DNA of 64,000 nt from an uncultured Lachnospiraceae bacterium (GTDB lineage Bacteria; Bacillota; Clostridia; Lachnospirales; Lachnospiraceae), in contig CAKRGM010000002.1 of assembly GCA_934330725.1 (NCBI GenBank), positions 91,500-155,499 on the forward strand, given 5' to 3'. The notes beneath the pieces are model-generated. The model worked only from the letters and a program-made list of their open reading frames with translations. It was not told the DNA's origin and did not search any database. Position numbers and translations under genes: made by a program. Shown piece by piece: positions 25,161 to 33,843 of this stretch; positions within the stretch are counted from its first letter, which is position 1, and each line of letters starts with the position of its first letter.

Positions 25161-25312
25161 TGCATTGATAAGTACGTATTAACTCCGATATAGTACTTTT
25201 CAATTGCAGTAGTCGCGGTAATATACTTATTATTTCGATTATTTAATTAACCATTTCCCCTATTTTCGATACTCCGGCACGCACCCCCCTCAGCGTACCG
25301 GAGGTTATTTTA
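25161..25312 (+). ncRNA. Putative small RNA with C-rich terminator loop
   Basis: Promoter, then about 110 bases with no coding frame, then a GC-rich hairpin CTCCGG-ACGC/GCGT-CCGGAG (25272-25303) and TTATTTTAT. The hairpin loop contains six consecutive C residues. Not recognised as 6S, SRP, tmRNA or RNase P. The frame on the opposite strand at 25310-25507 looks non-coding. Confidence 0.4.
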
Positions 25313-25624
25313 TCTTATAATAATATTAGTATCTATATCCATGTTAATCATTTTATTGAAATTAATATATATATCCATCTTAAATACTATTAGTATGCTA
25401 TGAACAGGATTGTAAATGTGCAAAGTATAGAACAATCCGTTAGACATCTTTTGAGTCAAATATCTTAGTATCAATAAGAATAACAAATCGGGCAGCATTC
25501 CAGTCATTAACTGACTGGCTGCTGCCCGATTAACTGTCTTAATACACTATATACTTTTTCATTCCAAAGCCGTTTATTACGATAATACACAGATACAACA
25601 AAAATATTTAATTTCCGGATACAT

Positions 25625-26224
25625 TCAGTGCTTTTGTTTTAACTTAATCTTTCTTATTATAATAACTTCTATCACAACTGCTGCCAGTGAGATAAAAAAT
25701 CCAAAGCCAAAATAAATATTACCACCGGCTGCTGCTTTACCTCTTATAATAACAAGCAGTGCCTGTATTACAAAGGCTGCTGCTGAAATAAGGCTGCAAT
25801 ACCAGCCATATTTAACTATATTTATACAAACAGCAATAACAGACAGCACTCCCAGTATCACACAAACCTTTCCAAATATACCGCCAAGAAGAAACCCCTG
25901 AAAAAGTGAATCCTGACTTATCTTGCCTGCCTCTGTGTTTACACCCCAGAATTCCAGAAATGACCCAAGGAACAATACAAATGCTACAGCTAAAATTATA
26001 CATTTATCAGAATCTTCAAGAATTGAATCTATAATACTGTTTGTCTGAGGCTTATCCTCTTCAGGGACTGTATTTCCCTCTTTAGATGTAACATCAGCCT
26101 CACTTTCAGTCATTTTGTCTTTTTCTAAAGCAGTTTCATGCTCTTTTTGTTTATCCTTCTGTATGATTTTTTCACTTCGTCCGGCGCTTTTATTTCCCGC
26201 TTTAGCTCTGTTTTTCTTCGACAT
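25625..26224 (-). CDS. Integral membrane protein, function unknown
   Basis: 199 aa. The first 70 residues are highly charged (KKNRAKAGNKSAGRSEKIIQ, many K and E) and likely cytoplasmic and disordered. The remainder has four hydrophobic segments (starting near residues 73, 108, 138 and 170). No family recognised. ATG 26224 with GAAGGG upstream. It is a single gene divergent from the 26578 gene. Confidence 0.6.
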   Translation of the reverse strand: MSKKNRAKAGNKSAGRSEKIIQKDKQKEHETALEKDKMTESEADVTSKEGNTVPEEDKPQTNSIIDSILEDSDKCIILAVAFVLFLGSFLEFWGVNTEAGKISQDSLFQGFLLGGIFGKVCVILGVLSVIAVCINIVKYGWYCSLISAAAFVIQALLVIIRGKAAAGGNIYFGFGFFISLAAVVIEVIIIRKIKLKQKH

Positions 26225-26331
26225 TATATTTTTCCCTTCATAATATTATGGATATTTTATTATTATTTTAACAATTGTCCCGTAATAATACAAGCAATGC
26301 GTATAATTCTGTCTAAAAAGTAAATTATCTG

Positions 26332-26400
26332 CCTGAAATTACTTAAAATTACTTAAAATCACCTGAAGGCGCTTAAAATTACTTGAAATTTTGCTTAAAA
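26332..26400. repeat. Degenerate 10-base tandem repeat with phased A-tracts
   Basis: Seven units of about ten bases based on CTTAAAATTA (variants CCTGAAATTA, CTTAAAATCA, CCTGAAGGCG, CTTGAAATTTTG). A-tracts recur each helical turn, which favours bent DNA, in the gap between two divergent genes. Confidence 0.6.
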
Positions 26401-26468
26401 AATATTAAAGTATTAAAATATACAGACGATATATTTATCGTACTTTATACCTTTTCATAATACCACAA

Positions 26469-26577
26469 CTATTTGTTCCCGGGCAAAAACAAATAGACAT
26501 GGATGGCTGATGTGAATTTGCACAGGCAGTTTTTCATCGCCATTACAAAACAAAATTGCTCAGAAATGAGGATTATT
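26469..26577 (+). promoter_or_regulatory. Structured 5' leader of the 26578 gene (pairing family)
   Basis: P1 CTATTTGTT/AACAAATAG (26469-26496). P2 ATGGCTGATGTGAA/TTTTCATCGCCAT (26503-26543). The P1 loop TTCCCGGGCAA (26476-26486) pairs at nine of eleven positions with TTGCTCAGAAA (26556-26566), directly before GAGGAT and ATG 26578. Confidence 0.6.
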
Positions 26578-27201
26578 ATGAATTTAAACGGAATCAACCC
26601 CTACAGTTATAACAGTTATGACAGCTATTATAATTCAACTGCCAGTCAGACACGAAGCGCTTCAAACAACGTTTATACAGTTAAAACCGAAACAGCAGTC
26701 AGTACATATCCGGATAATTCTTACTCACCACCTGCCGCAGTATATGAATCATCAGAAACCGGTTCAGAATACTATGCCGGCAAACTCACCGGTATAACTA
26801 CAAAAATGCGTTCCGACAACGCAAAGGAAGTTATACAGATGCAGTCATACGTTGCAAATACATTCTTAAAACAGGGAATTGTAGCAGGTACTGCAGCCAG
26901 CTCATGGAAAGTCCTTTCCGGCGGCGGCTCAGTCTCTTCAGGTGCAAATATTATTGCCCGTGCAAAGACTGACATATCTAAAGACGGTTACTGGGGTGTC
27001 GAGCAGACTTCTGACAGAGTAATGTCTTATGCCCAAAAGCTTTCCGGCGGCAATAAATCTGTTATGAATGAACTGGCAAAATCAGTTGCACACAGCTACA
27101 GCGAATCCACTCAAAACAGTAATTCTTATGCAGCTGCTTTAGCATCAGATACCTACAACTCGATAAACTTCAAATTTGACCAGTGGTTTAATCAGAATTA
27201 G
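26578..27201 (+). CDS. Ser/Tyr/Asn-rich protein of unknown function
   Basis: 207 aa from ATG 26578 (GAGGAT upstream). The first 60 residues are low-complexity, rich in Tyr, Ser and Asn (PYSYNSYDSYYNSTASQTRS). The C-terminal part (about residues 75-207) looks folded, with MRSDNAKEVIQMQSYVANTFLKQG, GYWGVEQTSDRVMSYAQKLSGG and a final FDQWF. No signal peptide, Cys or membrane segment. The SerTyr style resembles small proteins encoded near flagellar and surface genes in Lachnospiraceae, but I do not recognise it. It is a single gene with a structured leader. Confidence 0.65.
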   Translation: MNLNGINPYSYNSYDSYYNSTASQTRSASNNVYTVKTETAVSTYPDNSYSPPAAVYESSETGSEYYAGKLTGITTKMRSDNAKEVIQMQSYVANTFLKQGIVAGTAASSWKVLSGGGSVSSGANIIARAKTDISKDGYWGVEQTSDRVMSYAQKLSGGNKSVMNELAKSVAHSYSESTQNSNSYAAALASDTYNSINFKFDQWFNQN

Positions 27202-27418
27202 TACGTCATTTCGTAAATAACTGCAGCAAAACAAAGACCAGCAGGTATAGATATCTTCCCGATACGATATCTTATACCTGCTGATTTTTTATTTTTAATT
27301 ATATCATGCCTTTGTGATGCCTCAGAGGGAAATTCAGTCATATTATTTTTATACAGTTACCTGTAGTACAGTTATTTTCAGGCTGATGCACCAGAACATC
27401 AATGTACTAATGTGCATA

Positions 27419-29008
27419 CTAACGTGCCGCCTTTACAAGCAGGAGTTTATCTCCTGTTTTAATCTTACAGTCATCTGATACACAATCTGTAATATTCTTA
27501 TTTCCAAGCCTTATAGATTCTGTTGTTGTATGGTACTTTTTTGCAATATCCCATAATGTCTCTTCTCCATTAGCAATATATCCGATAATACTTGGGAATT
27601 TAAGAAATTCATTCTCTTCGAATGGCTCAACACTGCATTCCATTACTGCATTTGCCTCAAAAGGCTCGAAACTTATCATATCAAGCGAAACAACCGCCTT
27701 TATCTGTATTTCATTTGTGCCTGTCATCACTGCTGTCAGCTGTTCTACATGCGGCTCTATACTGTATTCAATCCTGCCATCGTTTTTGGCCTGTATTTTA
27801 TTTGAAAATGGAATAGCAGTATGAAGGCTTCCCATCGGAGCATTATCATCCGCCGTAACATAAAATACATTAACAATTACTGCACCATCTACCTGTACTC
27901 CTTCGTCATCAACCTCAATATCATCTATCTGGGCAGTTCCGGTACAGTTGCAAATCTGCAGCACATTTACATAATCATCAGCTTTTATTGTATCTACAGC
28001 CCTGCATTTTGAATTGTTACGCACAAGCAGTTTTTTAAATGTAACCGTATTATTTTCACAGGTCACCTGTTTTACCGGCGAATATATATCACTGATTATA
28101 TCAGTATTACGTTCTTCATATACTTTTACATCCATATCCATTGTCATTTCAACATTAATCTCGCGGTTTGCACCATCATAATCCGGTTTTACTTCAATGT
28201 TAGTATTAACTGCATTATATTTTATATAACTTACCATATCTGCACTGCAGCCATTTATATCAAGCTTACCATCAAATGGCACATTTGTCTCATACCACTG
28301 GACTGACTGGCTGTCATCCGCTGCCTGGTACATAACAAAAAGTCCAAGTTCCCCATTAACATCAACACCATCATCTGTAAGTCTTGTATCCATACTTTTT
28401 ATATCAAGGTCTTCCCACAAAAGCTCTGCTGCTTCCGGCTTAGACTCAGGCAGCTGTATGCTCTCCCTGATTCTTAAATTATCTCTGAGATTAACGGCAA
28501 GCTGTGCATAATCGACACTTTGTTTATGTATCTGAAGCACATCCTCATCTGATTCATCCTCAATATCATTTCCAACAGATACATCCTCAAGCTGCTCAGA
28601 TATAACATTAAGTGTTACTATTGCTTTTATGCTGACTTTTCTCGAATTAATTGTTTTTACCGTAATATCATCTATTTTTGATTCACATGACACATATGTA
28701 TTATCTGCATCTTCAGACAGATTTATGTTTTCATTTACAGGCATGCTTCCCGTCATTTTTACCGGAAAATGTCTGCCATCATTTTCCCTTTCGCCAATAT
28801 ATAAAATTGCAAAATCCATGGTCCCCGTAATTTGTGCATGCTCTCCCTGTGCCTTTACCGGTTCCATTCTAAGTTTTGCATGTTCTTTTATAATTGTGTC
28901 AATGTCAGGTCTGCTGTCAGGTACATTAAAATCATCATCAAGTGTAATTTGCAGTGTATTTGTACATTTAATCTTATTTTCATGTATGCTTTCTTTATTA
29001 ATTCTCAA
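27419..29008 (-). CDS. sipL: SPOCS (DUF3794) repeat and LysM protein, SipL-like
   Basis: Most of the 529 aa consists of beta-rich DUF3794/SPOCS modules (NVISEQLEDVSVGND..., YVNVLQICNCTGTAQIDDIEVDDEGVQVDGAVIVNVFYVT and similar). The C-terminus (about residues 478-526) is a LysM domain, IANGEETLWDIAKKYHTTTESI...IKTGDKLLLV. That architecture is SipL of Clostridioides difficile, which binds SpoIVA to anchor the spore coat. Start TTG 29008 has AAGGAGAG upstream. The call as a spore coat anchor is by architecture only; LysM binds glycan chains generally. Confidence 0.8.
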   Translation of the reverse strand: MRINKESIHENKIKCTNTLQITLDDDFNVPDSRPDIDTIIKEHAKLRMEPVKAQGEHAQITGTMDFAILYIGERENDGRHFPVKMTGSMPVNENINLSEDADNTYVSCESKIDDITVKTINSRKVSIKAIVTLNVISEQLEDVSVGNDIEDESDEDVLQIHKQSVDYAQLAVNLRDNLRIRESIQLPESKPEAAELLWEDLDIKSMDTRLTDDGVDVNGELGLFVMYQAADDSQSVQWYETNVPFDGKLDINGCSADMVSYIKYNAVNTNIEVKPDYDGANREINVEMTMDMDVKVYEERNTDIISDIYSPVKQVTCENNTVTFKKLLVRNNSKCRAVDTIKADDYVNVLQICNCTGTAQIDDIEVDDEGVQVDGAVIVNVFYVTADDNAPMGSLHTAIPFSNKIQAKNDGRIEYSIEPHVEQLTAVMTGTNEIQIKAVVSLDMISFEPFEANAVMECSVEPFEENEFLKFPSIIGYIANGEETLWDIAKKYHTTTESIRLGNKNITDCVSDDCKIKTGDKLLLVKAAR

Positions 29009-29112
29009 TTTACTGCTCTCCTTTTTTCGTATATACGATTTTTTCTATGGATTAATAATATGCAGTAAAATATAGATTTATGTTTTCTTTTTGGAATTTA
29101 ACACACATATTT

Positions 29113-29553
29113 TTAAAGCTTAAACACAACAGCCTCGTCTCTTTTTTCCATTTTAAGTACAATATATGGCGTTGTTGGCATCTGCGTAACACTTTCTGAT
29201 GCTGCCGGTCCAACAAGTTCAACATTAACTATTATCGCATTTTGTCCAAGATAAACATCATTCACTTTAATACTGTATCCACTGCTTGGCTGTTTACCAT
29301 ATCCTGCAACAACATATGTATAATCTTTTGTAGTATATGTAAGCCTTAATGTACTTTCCTTTTTCTCATCAATAAGCTTCTTAAGTTCAACCGGAAGATC
29401 TGCATCCTCTACTACCGTATAATCCATTTCCGACACCTTCTTATCGTCTTTACTGAAAAAGCCACATCCAGTAAGAAAAACCGGCATGGCAATAACACAC
29501 ACCAGTAATATTACGACTGCATCTGCAACCCTTTTTAAATAATTTTTAAACAT
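29113..29553 (-). CDS. Lipoprotein with PrcB-like C-terminal domain
   Basis: 146 aa with a signal ending in the lipobox LTGC (FLTGCGFFSK). After a charged linker, a domain of about 100 residues follows with TLRLTYTTKDYTYVVAGYGKQPSSGYSI and PYIVLKMEKRD, which fits the PrcB_C family (protease complex subunit, PF14343). Probably anchored outside the membrane; partner unknown. ATG 29553 after GGGTGATTTT is chosen. That ribosome binding site lies in the 3' arm of a hairpin that may also terminate glmM. Confidence 0.7.
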   Translation of the reverse strand: MFKNYLKRVADAVVILLVCVIAMPVFLTGCGFFSKDDKKVSEMDYTVVEDADLPVELKKLIDEKKESTLRLTYTTKDYTYVVAGYGKQPSSGYSIKVNDVYLGQNAIIVNVELVGPAASESVTQMPTTPYIVLKMEKRDEAVVFKL

Positions 29554-29562
29554 AAAATCACC

Positions 29563-29600
29563 CATAATAAGACTTACTATCATCTTATTATGGGTGAAAT
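29563..29600 (-). terminator. Hairpin between glmM and the PrcB lipoprotein gene
   Basis: TCACCCATAATAAGA and its exact complement form a 15-bp stem; on the minus strand it is followed by TTTT. Its 3' arm carries the GGGTGA ribosome binding site of the downstream gene. It could be a terminator, a translation-blocking stem or both. Confidence 0.6.
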
Positions 29601-29692
29601 GCTTTTATGATTAATTTAAAATACCCTATTAAAATACCCTTAATCTAAATATGCAGCATTGCCGTATTAACTTAAATATACTGCATTTTGAT

Positions 29693-31045
29693 TTAAATAA
29701 CATATCCCTTGTTCTTAATTATATCTACAACGCTGTCAACATATTTCTCACAAATCTGAGTAGAACCAGCTTCTACCATAACTCTTACCACAGGCTCAGT
29801 TCCACTTTCTCTTACAAGTATTCTTCCTTCAGTTCCTAATTCTTTTGCAGCCTTGTCTACTGCTGCCATTACATCCGGATCATTCTGAGCTGCTGTCTTA
29901 TCACTTACCCTTACATTTTTAAGCACCTGTGGGAATATTACAAGCGATTGTGCAAGCTGGCTTAATGTCTTCTTCCTGGCAATCATAACTTCCATCATCT
30001 TAATAGCTGTAATAAGACCGTCACCTGTTGTAGCATGTTTTGAGAATATTATATGCCCTGACTGTTCTCCACCTAATTTGTATCCATTCTCCTGCATGCA
30101 CTCATAAACATATTTATCTCCGACTTTAGTCTTTTCATATTCTATTCCGGCTGCATCGAATGCCTTGTATAAACCAAAATTAGACATTACCGTTGTTACT
30201 ACTTTGTTGCCTGTAAGCTGTCCCTGTTCCTTCATATAACATCCGGCAATATACAGAATATGATCTCCTGTTATCACGTTACCTTTCTCGTCAACGCAAA
30301 GACATCTGTCAGCATCACCATCAAATGCAAATCCGACATCTAAATGTTCTCTCTTAACAAGATTCTGAAGATCCTCAATATGTGTTGAACCACAGCCATT
30401 ATTGATATTTGTTCCATTTGGTTCAGCATGAATTACATATGTCTTGGCTCCCAATGCATCAAATATTGCCTTAGCAAGAGACCATGAACTGCCATTTGCA
30501 GCATCAATCCCCACTCTTATGCCTTTAAAAGAATATAAAGCAAGGCTCATCAGATATCCCATATATCTGTTACGTCCGGCTGCATAATCAACTGTACAGC
30601 CAATTTTTTCTTTTGTTGCAAATGGAAGTTCTCCAATCTCACCATCAAGATACTTTTCAATCTCACCAATAACATCCTCGCGCATCTTCTCGCCCTTGTT
30701 ATTAATAAGCTTTATTCCATTATCATAAAATGGATTATGACTTGCTGATATCATGATTCCACAGTCAAAATCCTCTGTTCTTGCAACATAAGCAACACTT
30801 GGAGTTGTAGTTACATGTAAAAGGTACACATCAGCACCGGATGCAGTAAGACCTGCTACCAGAGAATATTCAAACATATAACTGCTTCTTCTTGTATCCT
30901 TTCCGATTATGACCTTGCACTTGCCATCTTCGTGGTCTTTTCCATAAAACCATCCTAAGAAACGCCCTACTTTAAAAGCATGTTCCACCGTAAGATCTAC
31001 ATTTGCCTCTCCTCTGAATCCATCTGTTCCAAAATATTTTCCCAT
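29693..31045 (-). CDS. glmM: Phosphoglucosamine mutase
   Basis: Interconverts glucosamine-6-phosphate and glucosamine-1-phosphate for UDP-GlcNAc synthesis. 450 aa with the family start GKYFGTDGFRGEANVDLT, the phosphoserine loop GIMISASHNPFYDNGIK near residue 98, the metal loop FAFDGDADRCLCVDE near 240, and RESGTEPVVRVMVE in the phosphate-binding C-terminal domain. ATG 31045. It stands downstream of galE on the same strand, both supplying nucleotide sugars. Confidence 0.96.
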   Translation of the reverse strand: MGKYFGTDGFRGEANVDLTVEHAFKVGRFLGWFYGKDHEDGKCKVIIGKDTRRSSYMFEYSLVAGLTASGADVYLLHVTTTPSVAYVARTEDFDCGIMISASHNPFYDNGIKLINNKGEKMREDVIGEIEKYLDGEIGELPFATKEKIGCTVDYAAGRNRYMGYLMSLALYSFKGIRVGIDAANGSSWSLAKAIFDALGAKTYVIHAEPNGTNINNGCGSTHIEDLQNLVKREHLDVGFAFDGDADRCLCVDEKGNVITGDHILYIAGCYMKEQGQLTGNKVVTTVMSNFGLYKAFDAAGIEYEKTKVGDKYVYECMQENGYKLGGEQSGHIIFSKHATTGDGLITAIKMMEVMIARKKTLSQLAQSLVIFPQVLKNVRVSDKTAAQNDPDVMAAVDKAAKELGTEGRILVRESGTEPVVRVMVEAGSTQICEKYVDSVVDIIKNKGYVI

Positions 31046-31182
31046 GTTTACCTAAACCTTTCCATACCCTTTATAAGGGTGGTGTTTTCTTTATTATATG
31101 ATACAGGTTTCAGAAATAAATTTCCAAAACCTGTTTTTGTATTAATATTTTTAAAATTAATCTTTTATATTCCGAAGATTTA

Positions 31183-32199
31183 TTAATCATCATATCCATT
31201 TGGATTGTTCTTCTGCCATCTCCATGAATCTTCACACATCTTCTTTAAATCTCTCTTTGCTGTCCAGCCAAGTTCCTTCTCTGCTTTACTGGCGCTGCAG
31301 TAACATACCGGAACATCACCTGCTCTTCTAGGCTGAAATTCGTAAGGAATATTTACTCCAGTTGCTTCCATAAAGTTATTTACAATATCAAGAACTGAAT
31401 ATCCGTGGCCTGTTCCGAGGTTATATACAGCAAGTCCCGGCTTAGATGCAAACTTCTCAACTGCCTTTACATGTCCTGCTGCAAGATCACATACATGGAT
31501 ATAATCTCTTACACATGTTCCATCAGGTGTATCATAATCATTTCCAAATATACCAAGCTTATCGAGCTTTCCAACTGCCACCTGTGTAATATAAGGCATC
31601 AGATTGTTAGGTATTCCCTTAGGATTTTCGCCCATAGTTCCACTTTCATGTGCACCAATAGGGTTAAAATATCTAAGAAGAATAACATTCCATTCAGGAT
31701 CTGCTTTCTGGATATCAGTAAGTATCTGCTCAAGCATACCCTTAGTCTGTCCATAAGGATTAGTAATTTCTCCTTTCGGGCATTCCTCTGTAATCGGAAC
31801 AAATGCAGGATCTCCATAAACTGTAGCTGATGAAGAGAATATAATATTTTTAACATTATTATTTCTCATAACATCGAAAAGTACAAGTGAACCTGAAATA
31901 TTATTCATATAATATTCGATTGGTTTATGTACTGATTCACCTACTGCCTTAAGTCCTGCAAAATGTATACATGAATCTATATCTTCTTTCTTAAAAATAT
32001 CATCAAGCGCTTTAGCATCATTTATATCAGCCTCATAAAACTTTACCGGCTTTCCTGTGATAGCAGATACTCTGTCCAACGCCTTCTTGCTTGAATTAAC
32101 AAGATTATCAACTACAACAACTTCATATCCTGCATTCTGCAGTTCAACAACTGTGTGACTTCCAATATAACCGGCTCCGCCTGTAACTAAAATTGCCAT
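31183..32199 (-). CDS. galE: UDP-glucose 4-epimerase
   Basis: SDR-type epimerase interconverting UDP-glucose and UDP-galactose. 338 aa with the NAD loop VTGGAGYIGSHTVVEL at the N-terminus, FSSSATVYGDP, the catalytic YGQTKGMLEQ (Tyr-x3-Lys) near residue 148, and RYFNPIGAHESGTMGE. It could feed galactose units, and with the UDP-galactopyranose mutase further on, galactofuranose units to surface glycans. Confidence 0.95.
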   Translation of the reverse strand: MAILVTGGAGYIGSHTVVELQNAGYEVVVVDNLVNSSKKALDRVSAITGKPVKFYEADINDAKALDDIFKKEDIDSCIHFAGLKAVGESVHKPIEYYMNNISGSLVLFDVMRNNNVKNIIFSSSATVYGDPAFVPITEECPKGEITNPYGQTKGMLEQILTDIQKADPEWNVILLRYFNPIGAHESGTMGENPKGIPNNLMPYITQVAVGKLDKLGIFGNDYDTPDGTCVRDYIHVCDLAAGHVKAVEKFASKPGLAVYNLGTGHGYSVLDIVNNFMEATGVNIPYEFQPRRAGDVPVCYCSASKAEKELGWTAKRDLKKMCEDSWRWQKNNPNGYDD

Positions 32200-32239
32200 A
32201 TCATTTCTCCCTTATCCCTGCTATTTTGTATAGGCAACT

Positions 32240-32276
32240 GCTAAACTCATTATTTTCAAAAATTGATAAGTTTCAC
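32240..32276. repeat. Short copy of the 7513 palindromic repeat
   Basis: GCTAAACTCATTATTTT...TGATAAGTTTCAC: the same outer arms as in the 7513-7643 element, but with only about ten bases between them. It sits in the galE-GtrA gap, which otherwise (32200-32511) holds just a promoter. Confidence 0.5.
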
Positions 32277-32388
32277 AATTATCTATATTATTTTATATTT
32301 GCCTGTTTGTACCAGTACAGTGTATAAACTTGCAGGATTTATTATATCACACTTATCTTTCAGAATAAACAGCATATATAAATATTTA

Positions 32389-32417
32389 TTGACTACAACT
32401 GTATCTTCATATATTAT
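32389..32417 (+). promoter_or_regulatory. Sigma-A promoter of the GtrA gene
   Basis: TTGACT (32389-32394), 17 bases, TATTAT (32412-32417). The leader of about 90 bases includes the small hairpin CCTGTAA/TTACAGG just before the ribosome binding site. Confidence 0.7.
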
Positions 32418-32511
32418 AGTTAGGTGCATATTCTAAAGAATACCCGCAGGTTATGTCAGATAATTATGCCTGTAATGCAATTTACAGGTGTTAGAAAGGC
32501 TTGGTTATTAT

Positions 32512-32922
32512 ATGAAAAAATTATTAGAACAAATCGTAAAGTTTGGCATTGTTGGTGCAATTGCATTTGTTATTGACTATGCCGTTTTATTTATACTTGT
32601 TCATTTTGCCGGCATGGATTCTATTGTGGCTGCTACAATATCCTTTATTGTTTCAGTTATATTTAACTATCTTGCAAGTATGAAGTATGTATTTGTAGGT
32701 CGTGCTGACCAGTCCAAAAAAACACAGTTTATTATCTTTGTTATACTTAGTGCAATTGGTCTTGTAATTAACGATGTTATTATGTGGCTTCTTAACAGAC
32801 TTCTGATTGATGCCATTCCTACATACTATTATATGGTATCAAAAATATTTGCAACAGCCGTAGTAATGGTATGGAACTTTGTTTCAAGAAAAATATTCCT
32901 TGAAGAAAAAAATAATAAATAA
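32512..32922 (+). CDS. GtrA family membrane protein
   Basis: 136 aa with four membrane helices and the family opening QIVKFGIVGAIAFVIDYAVLF. GtrA-like proteins are small membrane proteins thought to flip or help flip polyprenol-phosphate sugars made by partner GT2 enzymes. A polyprenol-phosphate glycosyltransferase (33025-33765) lies convergent next door, a plausible partner. ATG 32512; the preceding TTAGAAAGGCTTGGTTATT motif is shared with several surface genes of the window. Confidence 0.85.
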   Translation: MKKLLEQIVKFGIVGAIAFVIDYAVLFILVHFAGMDSIVAATISFIVSVIFNYLASMKYVFVGRADQSKKTQFIIFVILSAIGLVINDVIMWLLNRLLIDAIPTYYYMVSKIFATAVVMVWNFVSRKIFLEEKNNK

Positions 32923-32923
32923 T

Positions 32924-32979
32924 AAAAAAGGAAAATGTCAGTACCTCGTTTTGAAAGTCGTACTGACATTTTCCTTTTT
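32924..32979. terminator. Bidirectional terminator between GtrA and GT2 genes
   Basis: Perfect 21-bp stem including A6 and T6 ends (32924-32944 with 32960-32979), between convergent genes. Confidence 0.85.
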
Positions 32980-33024
32980 TATATGCTGCAAGCCTGCAGT
33001 AAATGTATCATTTTCCTTTTTTCA

Positions 33025-33765
33025 TTACTCTGAAAGCATTTTCTCTTCTGACCATACATCTACAGTGTATTTGTTTGCTTTATTATATCTTTTTCTAAGT
33101 CCAAATATCTGTTTTAAATACTGCATGGTAACTTTACCTGAAAGCTTTGATTCACCCTGTGTTCGTTCCTGAAACTTATATGGAATCTCTGTAAGCTTAC
33201 TATATGTACCCATTGCTAAGACTTCAATCATTATTTTCCAGCCGATCGGCTGTAAATCTGCGTGTTCAATTACTTCCTTTCTAAACATAAACAAACCGCT
33301 TGTCGGGTCTGAAATCTGTCTTAAACAAGGAAGTACAACTTGTCCTATTTTTCTCGCTGTCCATGAAACAAACTTTCTGTACCAGTTTAAGCCGCCATCA
33401 CTTCCCCCCGGTACAAAACGGCTTGGTACGCAGACATCAGCGCCAGCCTTCATTGTTTTATACATATACTTAAGAACAATTGGCGGATGCTGTAAATCTG
33501 CATCCATACAAGCCATATAATCACCTTTAGCTATTCTAAATCCTTTAAGGACTGCTGTCGCAAGTCCCGACTCACCAGTTCTGTGTTCCATTCTTACCGC
33601 AGGATAATCCTTTGCAACCTCCATAATAACCTGTGGTGTATCATCCTTACTGTCATCTACAAATACTATTTCATACTTTATGCCCGTAAGAGCTGCATCA
33701 ATCTGCTCTACTAAATTTCTAATGTTCTTACCTTCATTAAATGTTGGTATAACTACTGATAACAT
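33025..33765 (-). CDS. GT2 glycosyltransferase, polyprenol-phosphate sugar synthase (DPM1-like)
   Basis: 246 aa. Starts MLSVVIPTFNEGKNIRNLVEQI, has FVDDSKDDTP, ACMDADLQHPP (DxD) near residue 95 and DPTSGLFMFRKEVI, the pattern of dolichyl/polyprenyl-phosphate mannosyltransferases. No C-terminal membrane helices, so the product probably moves via a separate flippase such as GtrA. ATG 33765 after AAGGAGAG is preferred over a frame from 33834. It may supply lipid-linked sugar to the PIG-V-like or YfhO proteins encoded upstream. Confidence 0.88.
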   Translation of the reverse strand: MLSVVIPTFNEGKNIRNLVEQIDAALTGIKYEIVFVDDSKDDTPQVIMEVAKDYPAVRMEHRTGESGLATAVLKGFRIAKGDYMACMDADLQHPPIVLKYMYKTMKAGADVCVPSRFVPGGSDGGLNWYRKFVSWTARKIGQVVLPCLRQISDPTSGLFMFRKEVIEHADLQPIGWKIMIEVLAMGTYSKLTEIPYKFQERTQGESKLSGKVTMQYLKQIFGLRKRYNKANKYTVDVWSEEKMLSE

Positions 33766-33843
33766 AATTCTCTCCTTTATGAGTCTTAACTTCGATATTA
33801 TAATACCAAAATTATGATTTAACAAGTTTTTCACACAATTTTC

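Noticed and set aside
25310..25507. 65-codon minus-strand frame near the putative small RNA
   Set aside because: Ile/Asn/Tyr-rich composition typical of AT-rich non-coding DNA, no ribosome binding site and no recognisable motif.
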